Below, one piece after another: positions 51,335 to 60,659 of a stretch of 64,000 nt of DNA. The notes below the pieces were generated by a model. That model had not been told where the DNA came from and searched no databases. It saw only the letters and a list, made by a program, of their open reading frames with translations. The DNA is from an uncultured Draconibacterium sp. (lineage in GTDB: Bacteria; Bacteroidota; Bacteroidia; Bacteroidales; Prolixibacteraceae). The stretch is taken from the NCBI GenBank assembly GCA_947492175.1, contig CANLMQ010000025.1:24212-88211 (forward strand), given 5' to 3'. The position numbers were made by a program, and so were the translations under genes. The stretch's first letter is position 1. Each line of letters opens with the position of its first letter.

Positions 51335-52261
51335 ATGCGAAAAATTAAATTTGAATATAAAATCACACTAATCTATCTTATGATTGGTGGTGCCTGGATA
51401 ATTTTTTCGGATCAACTAATCTATTCATTATCGGACAATACAAATGTACTTACAGAACTTCAAACATATAAAGGATGGCTTTATGTAACAATTACAGCTA
51501 TTCTTCTGTTTTTCTTGATAAAAAAACATCTCATAAAATTACGAAAAGCAGAACAGAAAGCAGTGGAAAGCAATCGACTGAAAAGTGCTTTTTTTCAAAA
51601 TATATCACACGAAATAAGAACACCAATGAACAGTATTATTGGTTTCTCTAATCTACTGGAATCTGAAGGGTTATCAAAAAAAGAAACATCGGAATATGTT
51701 GCAAACATCACAACCAGCTCGAACCAACTGCTGTATATTGTTGATGAACTGATGGATATATCACTAATTGAATCAGGAAATATGAAAGTAAATCCTGGCA
51801 AGGTAAACCTAAACCAGCTTTTAGACGAAATTCACAGTTCTTTTACTCCTCTCATAAAGAATAACATACAGTTTGTTCTGGGGAAAGAACTTTCAGATAA
51901 ATTAAGCATCATCCGTACCGACGAAATAAAATTAAGGCAGATAATTTCGAACCTGATTGCCAATTCGAACAAATACTCAGACGAAGGAACTATTACATTA
52001 AGCTATAAACTTCACGGAAATGAAATCGAAGTATGTGTTAGCGACACTGGCATAGGCATCCCCAAAGAATTACAGCAGCATGTATTCGAACGGTTTCGCC
52101 AGGTTAATAACTCGAAAAAAAAATTAAACAAGGGTGTTGGTTTAGGTCTCGCCATTTGTAAAGGAAATGTTGAATTACTGGGAGGAAAGATATGGCTTGA
52201 GTCGGAGCCGGATAAAGGTTCTTCTTTTTATTTTACAATTCCATATATAAAAGCAGAATAA
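51335..52261 (+). CDS. Membrane sensor histidine kinase
   Basis: From ATG 51335 this is 308 residues: two membrane helices (about 11-30 and 51-68), a very short extracytoplasmic loop (about 31-50), a HisKA dimerisation domain with the phospho-acceptor in FQNISHEIRTPMNSIIGFSN, and an HATPase domain with N-box ISNLIANSNKYSDEG, G1 CVSDTGIGIPKELQQHVF and G2 KGVGLGLAICKGNVELLG. There is no PAS or response-regulator domain and no adjacent response-regulator gene, so it is an orphan kinase. The tiny sensor loop suggests membrane-state or helix-embedded sensing. The 243-bp gap upstream holds no other gene. Confidence 0.9.
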   Translation: MRKIKFEYKITLIYLMIGGAWIIFSDQLIYSLSDNTNVLTELQTYKGWLYVTITAILLFFLIKKHLIKLRKAEQKAVESNRLKSAFFQNISHEIRTPMNSIIGFSNLLESEGLSKKETSEYVANITTSSNQLLYIVDELMDISLIESGNMKVNPGKVNLNQLLDEIHSSFTPLIKNNIQFVLGKELSDKLSIIRTDEIKLRQIISNLIANSNKYSDEGTITLSYKLHGNEIEVCVSDTGIGIPKELQQHVFERFRQVNNSKKKLNKGVGLGLAICKGNVELLGGKIWLESEPDKGSSFYFTIPYIKAE

Positions 52262-52412
52262 AACCAACGCTAAACAAAAGTGCTATTTGCTTTAACCCGC
52301 CCTCTTCTTCTCATCTTCTTTCATTTACACATATAAGAGTTAACATAGTTTAATTATTTTTCATTAGAGTTAATATTCTTTTTTCCAAACTTTAGCCTCT
52401 GAAAAAGAGGTT

Positions 52413-53012
52413 ATGAGAACAATTTACATTCTACTTTTATTTTGTAGCTGTTTGAATATACAGGCCCAGGAAAAAAGATTCAGGCTCCAGGGACAAATAG
52501 TAGATATTAACGGCGCCCCGGTTAGCGATGTTTATATAATAAATCCCGGTAACCACGACAAAGATATCAGTCTTTCCAATGGAGTTTTTACTGTTAATGT
52601 TCTCCCCGGCGACTCGCTTATTTTATCGCACATCTCATACTTTAGGAAAGTAGTTAAAGTACACGCACTCTTAATGAATCCTGTAATAATTATGGAATCG
52701 GAGAATGTTGATTTAAAAGAAATAACCGTTACGCCGGACAAAACAACTGATTATGAGCGTGCTCAGGATAATATGTCTTTTATAAAAGATTATGATGTTC
52801 CGGCCTATACAAAAATTAAAGAAGAGACCGACCCGGTAAACACCATAACAACAGAACATAACCGACTTATGCGCACTGAAGCAAGTTCGGTTAGCCTCGT
52901 ACGACTCCCCGTAGCCGACCTGTTTAAAGTATTTAAAAAGAAAAAACGCAGGAAAAACCCGAATGATTATTTCTCCACCAGAAAACAAAAAAGAGCAGAG
53001 ACCAAACGATAG
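52413..53012 (+). CDS. Exported protein with CarboxypepD_reg-like domain
   Basis: The 199-residue protein has a signal peptide (MRTIYILLLFCSCLNIQAQE) and one CarboxypepD_reg-like domain at about 25-105 (RLQGQIVDINGAPVSDVYII, SLSNGVFTVNVLPGDSLILS, HISYFRKVVKVHALL), as found at the N-terminus of TonB-dependent receptors. Here it is free-standing and followed by a basic C-terminal region (LFKVFKKKKRRKNPNDYFST) that could bind an acidic partner or nucleic acid at the membrane. The family has no defined function. It converges on the PorE-like gene with a 2-nt gap and no visible terminator between them. Confidence 0.85.
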   Translation: MRTIYILLLFCSCLNIQAQEKRFRLQGQIVDINGAPVSDVYIINPGNHDKDISLSNGVFTVNVLPGDSLILSHISYFRKVVKVHALLMNPVIIMESENVDLKEITVTPDKTTDYERAQDNMSFIKDYDVPAYTKIKEETDPVNTITTEHNRLMRTEASSVSLVRLPVADLFKVFKKKKRRKNPNDYFSTRKQKRAETKR

Positions 53013-53014
53013 CT

Positions 53015-55006
53015 TTAACGTTCCGGCTCTGCATCAAACTTCTCAATGAAATCTGTTGACAGCACCCTAAATTCAGTACGACGATTAATACCTGTTGCAA
53101 TTTCTTGCTGTTCCGGCGTTAGCGTCAAAATAAATTCCTCTGTCAACTCATCGTTACGCTTCAGAAAATCGTATTGTTTGGCCATTTTTCGGGTAACTGT
53201 TTTGGGCCAGGTTTCACCATATCCTTTTGCCACCAAACGATCTGGATTTATTCCCTTTTCAATAAGGTAGTCGACAACACTCTGAGCACGTTTTTGCGAT
53301 AAGTCAAAGTTAAACTGGTCGCTGCCCACATGATCGGTATGTGCCATTAACTCAATGGTAATGGTAGGATTAAACACCAGTATCTGCACCAAAGTATCGA
53401 GTGCAACCTTCGAGCTTTCGAGCAATTCCCAGCTGCCAAACTCGTAATTAATATTATCAACCTTAATAGGTGCATCGGTTGGTGTTAAATACATTTCGAA
53501 TCTGAAATCGCGGCTGTCATCCAACCCAATGGTGTTTGCAGTGGCCTTATCACGCAAAAATCCATCCTTATAAGCAGCAAAAATGTATTCCGTTTCAGGC
53601 TTCAATTTCATTTTGAACTTACCATTTTGGGCACGCATTTTAAGGTTTGTTCCATCTGTTCCGATAATACGAACAGTTGTTCCATCTAGTTTCGAATTGG
53701 TTTCCTTATTAAAAATCTCACCTTCTACCTGGTAAATTTTTGGCGGAACGACAAACGAGTATATATCATCACCACGCGAACCTTTACGGTTCGAACTAAA
53801 CATTCCCTTGTTTTCGCCGGTAACAAAAGCAATTCCAAAATCATCGGCCGACGAATTCATTGGCGATCCCATATTTTCAACAATCCAAACTCCGTTTTCA
53901 TCCTGAACGGCTTTAAAAATATCAAAACCACCCTGCCCTACATGCCCATTCGAGGCAAAATACAGTTCACCGTTATCACGCACAAAGGGAAACATTTCGT
54001 CTCCTTCGGTATTAACTGCAGCACCTAAATTTACTGCCTTTCCGTAGGTTCCTCCATCTGCAGTTGCCCTCCAAATATCTTTTCCTCCCTGTCCGCCGGG
54101 TTTATCCGAAACAAAGTACAACACACTTTCATCGGGGCTTAAGGCCGGATGAGCAGCCGTTAAACTATCGCCAATTACTACTAATTTTATCGGATCGGAC
54201 CACGAACCCCGCGACTGAGAAGTTGTATATAACTCGGCTCCCATCGGATGTGCTTTATCGTAACGACACCTCGTAAAAATCATTTGTTCGCCAGATGAAT
54301 TTAATGTTGCTGCACCTTCTTCATCGCCGGTATTAATAATCAGATTTTGATCAAGTAACTTTGGTTCTTCCCATTTTTGGCGTTGCACACTAAAAGTTGC
54401 CCGAAAAAGATCGGTATAAGTCTGACCGGTAATCATACTTTCTTTTTTACCAGTTGCAGCTTTACGCGATGAAGTAAATATTATTTCGTTATCGCGCCCG
54501 CCAACAAAAACAGGAGAAAAATCACTTCCCGGCTTATTTAACTCTTTTATCGGATTAATAATATGCCGCGTGGGGTTTGCAACCCATTCCTGTGTTTTTC
54601 GCATGGCTTCAATTCCATCCAAAGCACGTGTATCTCCGGGAACCGAATCAAGGTAAGCCCGATAAGTTTCTGTAGCCTCTTCAAACTTCTGTGTAATGCG
54701 TAACATATTGGCATAATGCAACAAAGCCTCCGAATCGGGATACCCCAAACGAATGGCAAACTTGTAGTTTTGTGCTGCATAATTATATTCACCTATAGCT
54801 CTGTAACATTCGGCAATATTATATGCATACTCAATACGCTTGGCACGGCTTTTCTCCTTTTTGCGTGCTTTTTTATATTTTTCAATAGCTTTGTAGTATT
54901 CTCCAATATCCTGAGATAACAATGCATCGCGACCTTGTTTGGCCGAACCACAACCACTTAAGATTATAATAATTAAAGAAAAAACAGCTAGTCTGACTTG
55001 CTTCAT
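53015..55006 (-). CDS. PorE-like lipoprotein: TPR, PD40 propeller, CarboxypepD_reg and OmpA domains
   Basis: The 663-residue protein has a lipobox (IIILSGCGSA, Cys about 19), TPR repeats at about 25-145 (YYKAIEKYKKARKKEKSRAK, IAECYRAIGEYNYAAQNYKF, NMLRITQKFEEATETYRAYL), WD40-like PD40 strands at about 165-430 (SPVFVGGRDNEIIFTSSRKA, HPALSPDESVLYFVSDKPGG, MFPFVRDNGELYFASNGHVG), a CarboxypepD_reg domain at about 435-525 and a C-terminal OmpA domain (ELMAHTDHVGSDQFNFDLSQ, KRAQSVVDYLIEKGI) that grips peptidoglycan. This order is that of PorE of the type IX secretion system in Porphyromonas. Other OmpA-PD40 proteins exist, so the role is likely but not proven. Confidence 0.85.
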   Translation of the reverse strand: MKQVRLAVFSLIIIILSGCGSAKQGRDALLSQDIGEYYKAIEKYKKARKKEKSRAKRIEYAYNIAECYRAIGEYNYAAQNYKFAIRLGYPDSEALLHYANMLRITQKFEEATETYRAYLDSVPGDTRALDGIEAMRKTQEWVANPTRHIINPIKELNKPGSDFSPVFVGGRDNEIIFTSSRKAATGKKESMITGQTYTDLFRATFSVQRQKWEEPKLLDQNLIINTGDEEGAATLNSSGEQMIFTRCRYDKAHPMGAELYTTSQSRGSWSDPIKLVVIGDSLTAAHPALSPDESVLYFVSDKPGGQGGKDIWRATADGGTYGKAVNLGAAVNTEGDEMFPFVRDNGELYFASNGHVGQGGFDIFKAVQDENGVWIVENMGSPMNSSADDFGIAFVTGENKGMFSSNRKGSRGDDIYSFVVPPKIYQVEGEIFNKETNSKLDGTTVRIIGTDGTNLKMRAQNGKFKMKLKPETEYIFAAYKDGFLRDKATANTIGLDDSRDFRFEMYLTPTDAPIKVDNINYEFGSWELLESSKVALDTLVQILVFNPTITIELMAHTDHVGSDQFNFDLSQKRAQSVVDYLIEKGINPDRLVAKGYGETWPKTVTRKMAKQYDFLKRNDELTEEFILTLTPEQQEIATGINRRTEFRVLSTDFIEKFDAEPER

Positions 55007-55086
55007 ACCCTATTCAATTTCGGGAAGTAAAAGTAAAATATTTTTTAGAATAACGTTTGATTAGTAACTTAAGTATAGATCAACAA

Positions 55087-55116
55087 AAAAAGGCTTCGCA
55101 ATAGCAAAGCCTTTTT
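55087..55116 (-). terminator. Terminator of glnN
   Basis: Perfect 10-bp stem aaaaaggctt (55087-55096) with aagccttttt (55107-55116), 10-nt loop; minus strand T-run follows, 19 nt after the stop codon. Confidence 0.85.
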
Positions 55117-55134
55117 CTACATAATCTCAATTAT

Positions 55135-57324
55135 TTATCTTACAAATAGTAATTCGCGGTATTTTGGCAATGGCCATTTTTCATTATCCACAATTAACTC
55201 AAGTTTGTCAATATGTCTTCTGATTTTATCAAGGAAAGGACGAACTGAAACATCGTAAGCTTCTGCTTTTTCAACAACATCTTCAATTACATTCGCCTTT
55301 TTACGTGCTTCAATCATTTCTTTACGCATAGTTTTGATAGCAGAAACGTGTTCACCAATTTCTTTTATCAATTCCAGACGACCTTCTGCAAGCGTTTTAA
55401 ATTCTTCAGCAGAGAATACTTCTTTCAGATCTTTCACATTATCGAGAAGCATTGTTTGATACTGCACTGCCGTTGGTACAATGTGGTTAATAGCAATATC
55501 GCCAAGGACACGTGCTTCAATCTGAATCTTCATCATGAACTTTTCGTATTCCACCTCGGTGCGCCCTTCCAGTTCCAGCTCGTTAAATACACCAACTTCT
55601 TCGAAAAGCTTTTTGTTTTCAGGACGTAGATAAGCCGACAACGATTCCGGCACACTGTTGATATTTGTTAATCCACGTCTGGCAGCTTCTTTTACCCATT
55701 CATCACTGTAACCATCGCCGTTAAAGCGAATTGGTTTCGAATCGATAATCAGTTTTTTTAACTCCTGGAAAATAGCTTCATCCTTTTTCACACCGCCTTC
55801 AATCAGTTTATCAACTGCGACCTTAAAGCTATTCAGCTGCTTCGCCATAATTGAGTTTAATACAATCAATGCCGGGGCATTGTTTGCCGAAGAACCAACA
55901 GCTCTGTACTCAAAACGGTTTCCTGTAAACGCAAAAGGTGAAGTACGGTTACGGTCGGTACTGTCAAGTATAATTTCCGGAATACGTCCAATATTTAATT
56001 TAAGGGCTGTTTTCTCGTCCGGAGTCATCTTGCGGTCTACTACGGCTTCTTCCATCAGGTCGAGCATTTTCGAAATCTCTGTTCCAAGAAATACCGACAA
56101 AATCGATGGAGGTGCTTCGTTGGCTCCCAAACGATGTGAGTTTGACGCAGTAAGAATACTTGCACGCAACAGGTCCTGATTATCGTAAACAGCTTTTAAT
56201 GTATTAATTACAAAAGTAAGGAACTGCAAATTCGATTTTGGATTCTTACCCGGCGAATAAAGATTTACACCGGTATCGGTAGTAAGCGACCAGTTATTGT
56301 GTTTTCCTGAACCATTGATCCCTGCAAATGGTTTTTCGTGAAAAAGAACACGGAATTTATGACGACGTGCTATTTTTTTCATCAAGTCCATTAACAATTG
56401 GTTATGGTCGTTGGCAAGGTTGGCCTCTTCATAAATAGGAGCAAACTCAAACTGGTTTGGAGCTACCTCGTTATGTCTTGTTTTTAAAGGAATTCCAAGC
56501 TTATAGGCTTCATTTTCAAGATCTATCATATAGGCAGTTGCGCGACTTGGAATTGAACTAAAATAGTGATCGTCCAACTGCTGATCTTTAGACGAAGCGT
56601 GCCCCATCAAAGTACGTCCGGTCATCATTAGGTCGGGACGAGCCATATATAAAGCTTCGTCAATCAGGAAATATTCCTGTTCCCAGCCCAAATTCGTTCT
56701 AACGCTGGCAACATTTTTATCAAAATACTGCGCTATACTTGTTGCAGCTTTATCTACAGCAGAAATAGCCCTCAAAAGAGGAGTTTTATTATCAAGTGCT
56801 TCTCCTGTATAAGAAATAAAGATAGTTGGAATTGTAAGGGTTGTTCCGTTAACAAAAGCAGGCGATGAAGGATCCCATGCCGTATAACCTCTTGCTTCGA
56901 ATGTTTGACGAATACCTCCACTTGGGAATGATGATGCATCTGGTTCCTGCTGTGCAAGTAGTTTTCCGGAAAATGCTTCAACAACACCATCGCCCGAAGT
57001 ATGCTCGATAAAAGCATCATGTTTCTCCGCCGTTCCATCAGTTAACGGATGAAACCAGTGGGTGTAATGCGTTGCTCCGTTCTCCATTGCCCAAGCTTTC
57101 ATTCCTTGTGCAACCTGGTCGGCCATCTTTCTATCGATGGTGGTTCCGTTTTCAATTGCATCAATTACAGCTTTATATGCTTCGCGAGATAAATACTTTT
57201 TCATCTTCGGACGATCGAACACATACATTCCGTAATAATCTGATGTCAAATTTTCTTCTCTTTCGACTTCAACCGGTTTCCGGTTTAAAACCTCTTCCAA
57301 TGCTTTAAATCTAAACTGTGCCAT
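55135..57324 (-). CDS. glnN: Glutamine synthetase, type III
   Basis: The 729-residue enzyme makes glutamine from glutamate, ammonia and ATP. It is the long GSIII form: GSIII N-terminal MYVFDRPKMKKYLSREAYKA, GMKAWAMENGATHYTHWFHP (catalytic domain start), TGRTLMGHASSKDQQLDDHY, KTRHNEVAPNQFEFAPIYEE, FHEKPFAGINGSGKHNNWSL (ATP/ammonia site), TASNSHRLGANEAPPSILSV and FTGNRFEYRAVGSSANNAPA. All motifs are present. GSIII is typical of Bacteroidota and is often induced under nitrogen limitation. A TAAATTTG -7 element and a 390-bp upstream region with phased direct repeats precede it. Confidence 0.97.
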   Translation of the reverse strand: MAQFRFKALEEVLNRKPVEVEREENLTSDYYGMYVFDRPKMKKYLSREAYKAVIDAIENGTTIDRKMADQVAQGMKAWAMENGATHYTHWFHPLTDGTAEKHDAFIEHTSGDGVVEAFSGKLLAQQEPDASSFPSGGIRQTFEARGYTAWDPSSPAFVNGTTLTIPTIFISYTGEALDNKTPLLRAISAVDKAATSIAQYFDKNVASVRTNLGWEQEYFLIDEALYMARPDLMMTGRTLMGHASSKDQQLDDHYFSSIPSRATAYMIDLENEAYKLGIPLKTRHNEVAPNQFEFAPIYEEANLANDHNQLLMDLMKKIARRHKFRVLFHEKPFAGINGSGKHNNWSLTTDTGVNLYSPGKNPKSNLQFLTFVINTLKAVYDNQDLLRASILTASNSHRLGANEAPPSILSVFLGTEISKMLDLMEEAVVDRKMTPDEKTALKLNIGRIPEIILDSTDRNRTSPFAFTGNRFEYRAVGSSANNAPALIVLNSIMAKQLNSFKVAVDKLIEGGVKKDEAIFQELKKLIIDSKPIRFNGDGYSDEWVKEAARRGLTNINSVPESLSAYLRPENKKLFEEVGVFNELELEGRTEVEYEKFMMKIQIEARVLGDIAINHIVPTAVQYQTMLLDNVKDLKEVFSAEEFKTLAEGRLELIKEIGEHVSAIKTMRKEMIEARKKANVIEDVVEKAEAYDVSVRPFLDKIRRHIDKLELIVDNEKWPLPKYRELLFVR

Positions 57325-57360
57325 ACTTCAGAAATTATTCGTTTTTTTGATATTTACCAC

Positions 57361-57368
57361 CAAATTTA
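57361..57368 (-). promoter_or_regulatory. -7 promoter element of glnN
   Basis: Minus strand TAAATTTG, 36 nt before the ATG at 57324. No TTG at the consensus distance. Confidence 0.45.
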
Positions 57369-57713
57369 ACGCATATTTTCATCAAGAGATCACAAATAAG
57401 GATATTAATTACACTTTTTTTACATATTTTTTACATTACCCCCCTGTTTCAATATAGACATGCTCTATTTTTTATCATTTTTAACAATAAGAACCCGACT
57501 GACAATCAAATACAGACACCCCAAAATTAAAACACCCTCATCCTTCAAATAATATTCAGACAACACCTCCACCCCCAAAAAAACAAGGGGGCATGAAAAT
57601 TTATTTCATTCTGAATAAAAATACATTTAAGACACAATTAACAAGCCTACACCTGCCTGCATACCTATAAAAAACGAGAAGAATTTACAGCAAGCATCCA
57701 ACTCCGACAAAAC
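57369..57713. other. Upstream region of glnN: direct repeats and G/C hairpin
   Basis: No gene is visible. The sequence holds a phased direct repeat ttttttacat at 57416-57425 and 57427-57436, and a hairpin ccccc (57572-57576) with ggggg (57587-57591), loop 10 nt, nearer to the aminotransferase stop. The rest is AT-rich. Confidence 0.45.
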
Positions 57714-58853
57714 CTACCTGGCAGCTACAATGCGTTTTAAAGCACCAATCAGCAGTTTGTCCTTTTTTCTACCTTGCGAGGCAACTCGAATATGATATTG
57801 ATCAAGACCTTCTTTATTTGTACAATCTCGAACATAAACTCCGTGCTCTTCTAAAAGCATTTTTTGAACCTCGTAAGCGGTTGTACCAAAATTTACCTTC
57901 ATTAAAATAAAATTACTACCCGTAGGATAAACAATAAAACCTTCTATCTGGGATAACTGTTGATACAATAGCTCAATATCGGCTATAACTTTTTTTCTGG
58001 CAATATGATATTCATCTTCCATATCTTTTAACTGCGCAAGAAAATATTCTGCCAACGTATTCAGGTTCCAAACAGGTAGATTGCCACGAATTGTTTTCAG
58101 AAAAGCTGTATTGGCCGTACAACAATACCCCAATCGTAATCCGGGAACTCCGCAATGTTTGCTCATACTGCGAACGATTAAAAGGTTCGTAAACTGCTTC
58201 ACAAAAGGAATCAACGTAGGTATTCTATTTTCGGAAAAATCAATAAAAGACTCATCAACCAAAACTAAATCAAGATGTCGCATTTTCTCCAGAAAGGCTT
58301 TCATTTCTGCTACAGAAAAAAGCTGACCGGTAGGATTACCCGGATTAATAACCAAAGCTGAAGTCAACCTTTCATTATTTAACCAGTCTGCGTATTCATT
58401 CAAATCAAGCTGAAAAGATTTTTCTTCCGACAGCGGAAACAACCTTACCTTATCTTCGCTTTGCACCTTTTCAATGTATTCACTAAAAGTTGGCACCGGA
58501 ATCCCCATGGTTTTTACCAGCCTGTTTTGAATAACTGTTATTAATTCGGTAGCACCATTTCCCAGAATCAAATGCTCAGAATCTGCACTAATTACAGATG
58601 CTAAATGTTGTTGCACAATAGTTGGATTACCAGAAGGATACTTTTTAATTACCTCTGGCAGTTTTTTCACCAACTTTTTAATGGTCTTTTTTGAAGGAAA
58701 ATACGGATTCTCTATAAAGCAAAAATCGGTTACCTTTTTAAAATTCCGTTCACCTACTATATCAATCAGCGACGGCGTGTGCGAAGTCTCTTTAAAAAGT
58801 TGCCAATTTACTTCAATCTTATTTCGAAACATTGCAGTTGTTTTTTTTATCAA
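57714..58853 (-). CDS. PLP-dependent class I/II aminotransferase (histidinol-phosphate / CobD-like)
   Basis: The 379-residue protein is a fold-type I PLP enzyme. KYPSGNPTIVQQHLASVISA, LILGNGATELITVIQNRLVK, NPGNPTGQLF, LVDESFIDFSENRIP and SMSKHCGVPGLRLGYCC give the cofactor pocket, with the PLP lysine in MSKHCG. GSNFILMKVNFGTTAYEVQK and DQYHIRVASQGRKKDKLL form the C-terminal small domain with the substrate Arg. It resembles histidinol-phosphate aminotransferases and CobD-type threonine-phosphate decarboxylases, and no his or cob genes are linked, so the substrate is open. The start could equally be the ATG seven codons further in (58832). Confidence 0.88.
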   Translation of the reverse strand: MIKKTTAMFRNKIEVNWQLFKETSHTPSLIDIVGERNFKKVTDFCFIENPYFPSKKTIKKLVKKLPEVIKKYPSGNPTIVQQHLASVISADSEHLILGNGATELITVIQNRLVKTMGIPVPTFSEYIEKVQSEDKVRLFPLSEEKSFQLDLNEYADWLNNERLTSALVINPGNPTGQLFSVAEMKAFLEKMRHLDLVLVDESFIDFSENRIPTLIPFVKQFTNLLIVRSMSKHCGVPGLRLGYCCTANTAFLKTIRGNLPVWNLNTLAEYFLAQLKDMEDEYHIARKKVIADIELLYQQLSQIEGFIVYPTGSNFILMKVNFGTTAYEVQKMLLEEHGVYVRDCTNKEGLDQYHIRVASQGRKKDKLLIGALKRIVAAR

Positions 58854-59091
58854 AAATGAACAAAAAATACAACCACGGATTCACAAACCTTTCTTTTTTG
58901 CCTTTTCCCAGGTCAAATCCCGAAAAACTTAACACTACTTCCTTTTCTTATACATATTATAGTAGAAGAAAATTCAACCAACCATACAGACAGATGCTAA
59001 GTAATTTTAACTTAGTGTAATATTTCATTTCAAATTAATACTTATTGATTTTGTTTAATTGAATTTGAATGTTCACTAAAAATAAACCGGA

Positions 59092-60618
59092 ATGAAAGTT
59101 GACAGACGTAATTTTATTAAAACAAGTGGTATGTTTGCAGCAGGGAGTATGATTTTACCCCCATTTATGCAATCGTGCCAAAACGTACAAATTTCAGAAC
59201 ACGTGAAAAGTTATTTAGACCACTTTGAGGTTTCAACCGAAATGTTGCAAAAAGTTATTGCAACCGCAATGAGTAAAGGTGGCGATTATGCCGACCTGTT
59301 TTTCGAACATAAAATTTCCAATAGCCTTGGACTGGAAGACGGAAAAGTAAACCGTGCTTATTCGAACATCGATTTCGGTGTAGGAATCCGGGTTTTAAAA
59401 GGCGACCAAACGGGCTATGCCTATTCCGAAAACATTGCTATTGACGATATGATAAACGCCGCAAAACTGGCTGCCAATATCGCAAACAGCAATTCCGACT
59501 TTAATCAAAGCACATACAACGAAAAACTCCCGTCGGATTACTATAAGATTTCGAAAAAATGGGAAGATGTTTCTGTAAAAGACAAGGTACCTTTTGTTCA
59601 GCAGGTAAACGACAAGATTTTTAGCCTCGACAATAAAGTAATTAAAGTAAATGCCGGCCTTAGCGACGAAACAAGCTATGTCCTTTTTTACAACTCGGAA
59701 GGAAGACTAACATATGACTACCGCCCAATGATTAGCTTTTACGCCGTTTGTATTATGCAAAAAGGCGAACAAATTGAAAACGCCTATGCTGCCAGATCGG
59801 TAAGAAAAGGCTTTGAATGGCTAAATGACGACTTAATTAATGAACTGGCCAATGAAGCGGTAGACAGAACCAATATTTTATTTGACGCTGGTAAACCCAA
59901 AGCAGGAGAAATGCCTGTAGTTTTGGGAGCCGGTGGTTCAGGAATTTTACTACACGAAGCAATCGGACATACGTTTGAAGCCGATTTTAACCGCAAAGGA
60001 ACTTCAATTTTTAGCGACAAACTCAATAAAAAAGTAGCCGAAAGCTTTATTAATATTATAGACGACGGCACACTACCAAACGACCGGGGAGCCATTAACA
60101 TCGACGACGAAGGAAACGACGTACAGAAAACTTACCTGGTGAAAGATGGTATTTTGAACAGCTATATTCACGACAGGATTAGCGCAAAACACTATGGCGT
60201 TGAACCAACCGGAAACGGACGCCGCGAGTCGTTCCGAAACATGCCGTTGCCACGAATGCGTTCAACTTACATGGAGAACGGACCACATACTGTAGAGCAG
60301 ATTTTTGCAGAAGTTGATTATGGAGTATACGTAGACAACTTTAGCAATGGAGAAGTAAAAATCGGAGCCGGCGATTTTACCTTTTTTGTAAAATCGGGCT
60401 ACATTATTGAAAAAGGGAAACTAACCCGTCCGATTAAAGACATAAACATTGTTGGAAACGGACCACAGGCTTTGGCCGACATTTCGATGGCAGCCAACGA
60501 TTACAAAAACGACAGTGGTACCTGGACATGCGGGAAAGACGGACAGTCGGTTCCGGTAACCCTGGGACTACCAACTGTATTAGTAAAGAAAATGACCGTT
60601 GGAGGAACCAATGCATAG
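59092..60618 (+). CDS. TldD-type metalloprotease subunit with Tat signal
   Basis: The 508-residue protein is a TldD/PmbA peptidase. A twin-arginine signal (DRRNFIKTSGMFAAGSMILP) is followed by PFMQSC, which may be a lipobox, so it is predicted to cross the membrane folded. The zinc site HEAIGHTFEADFN (H288, E289, H293) carries the HExxxH of TldD. TldD/TldE process ribosomal antibiotic precursors and degrade unfolded peptides in E. coli, where both are cytoplasmic. The downstream gene (41 nt) is TldE-like but has no signal peptide, so the pair appear split across compartments unless the Tat motif is not functional. Confidence 0.92.
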   Translation: MKVDRRNFIKTSGMFAAGSMILPPFMQSCQNVQISEHVKSYLDHFEVSTEMLQKVIATAMSKGGDYADLFFEHKISNSLGLEDGKVNRAYSNIDFGVGIRVLKGDQTGYAYSENIAIDDMINAAKLAANIANSNSDFNQSTYNEKLPSDYYKISKKWEDVSVKDKVPFVQQVNDKIFSLDNKVIKVNAGLSDETSYVLFYNSEGRLTYDYRPMISFYAVCIMQKGEQIENAYAARSVRKGFEWLNDDLINELANEAVDRTNILFDAGKPKAGEMPVVLGAGGSGILLHEAIGHTFEADFNRKGTSIFSDKLNKKVAESFINIIDDGTLPNDRGAINIDDEGNDVQKTYLVKDGILNSYIHDRISAKHYGVEPTGNGRRESFRNMPLPRMRSTYMENGPHTVEQIFAEVDYGVYVDNFSNGEVKIGAGDFTFFVKSGYIIEKGKLTRPIKDINIVGNGPQALADISMAANDYKNDSGTWTCGKDGQSVPVTLGLPTVLVKKMTVGGTNA

Positions 60619-60659
60619 TGATTTGAAAGTTCAGAAATTAAAGCTAAAAGTTTAAAAAA

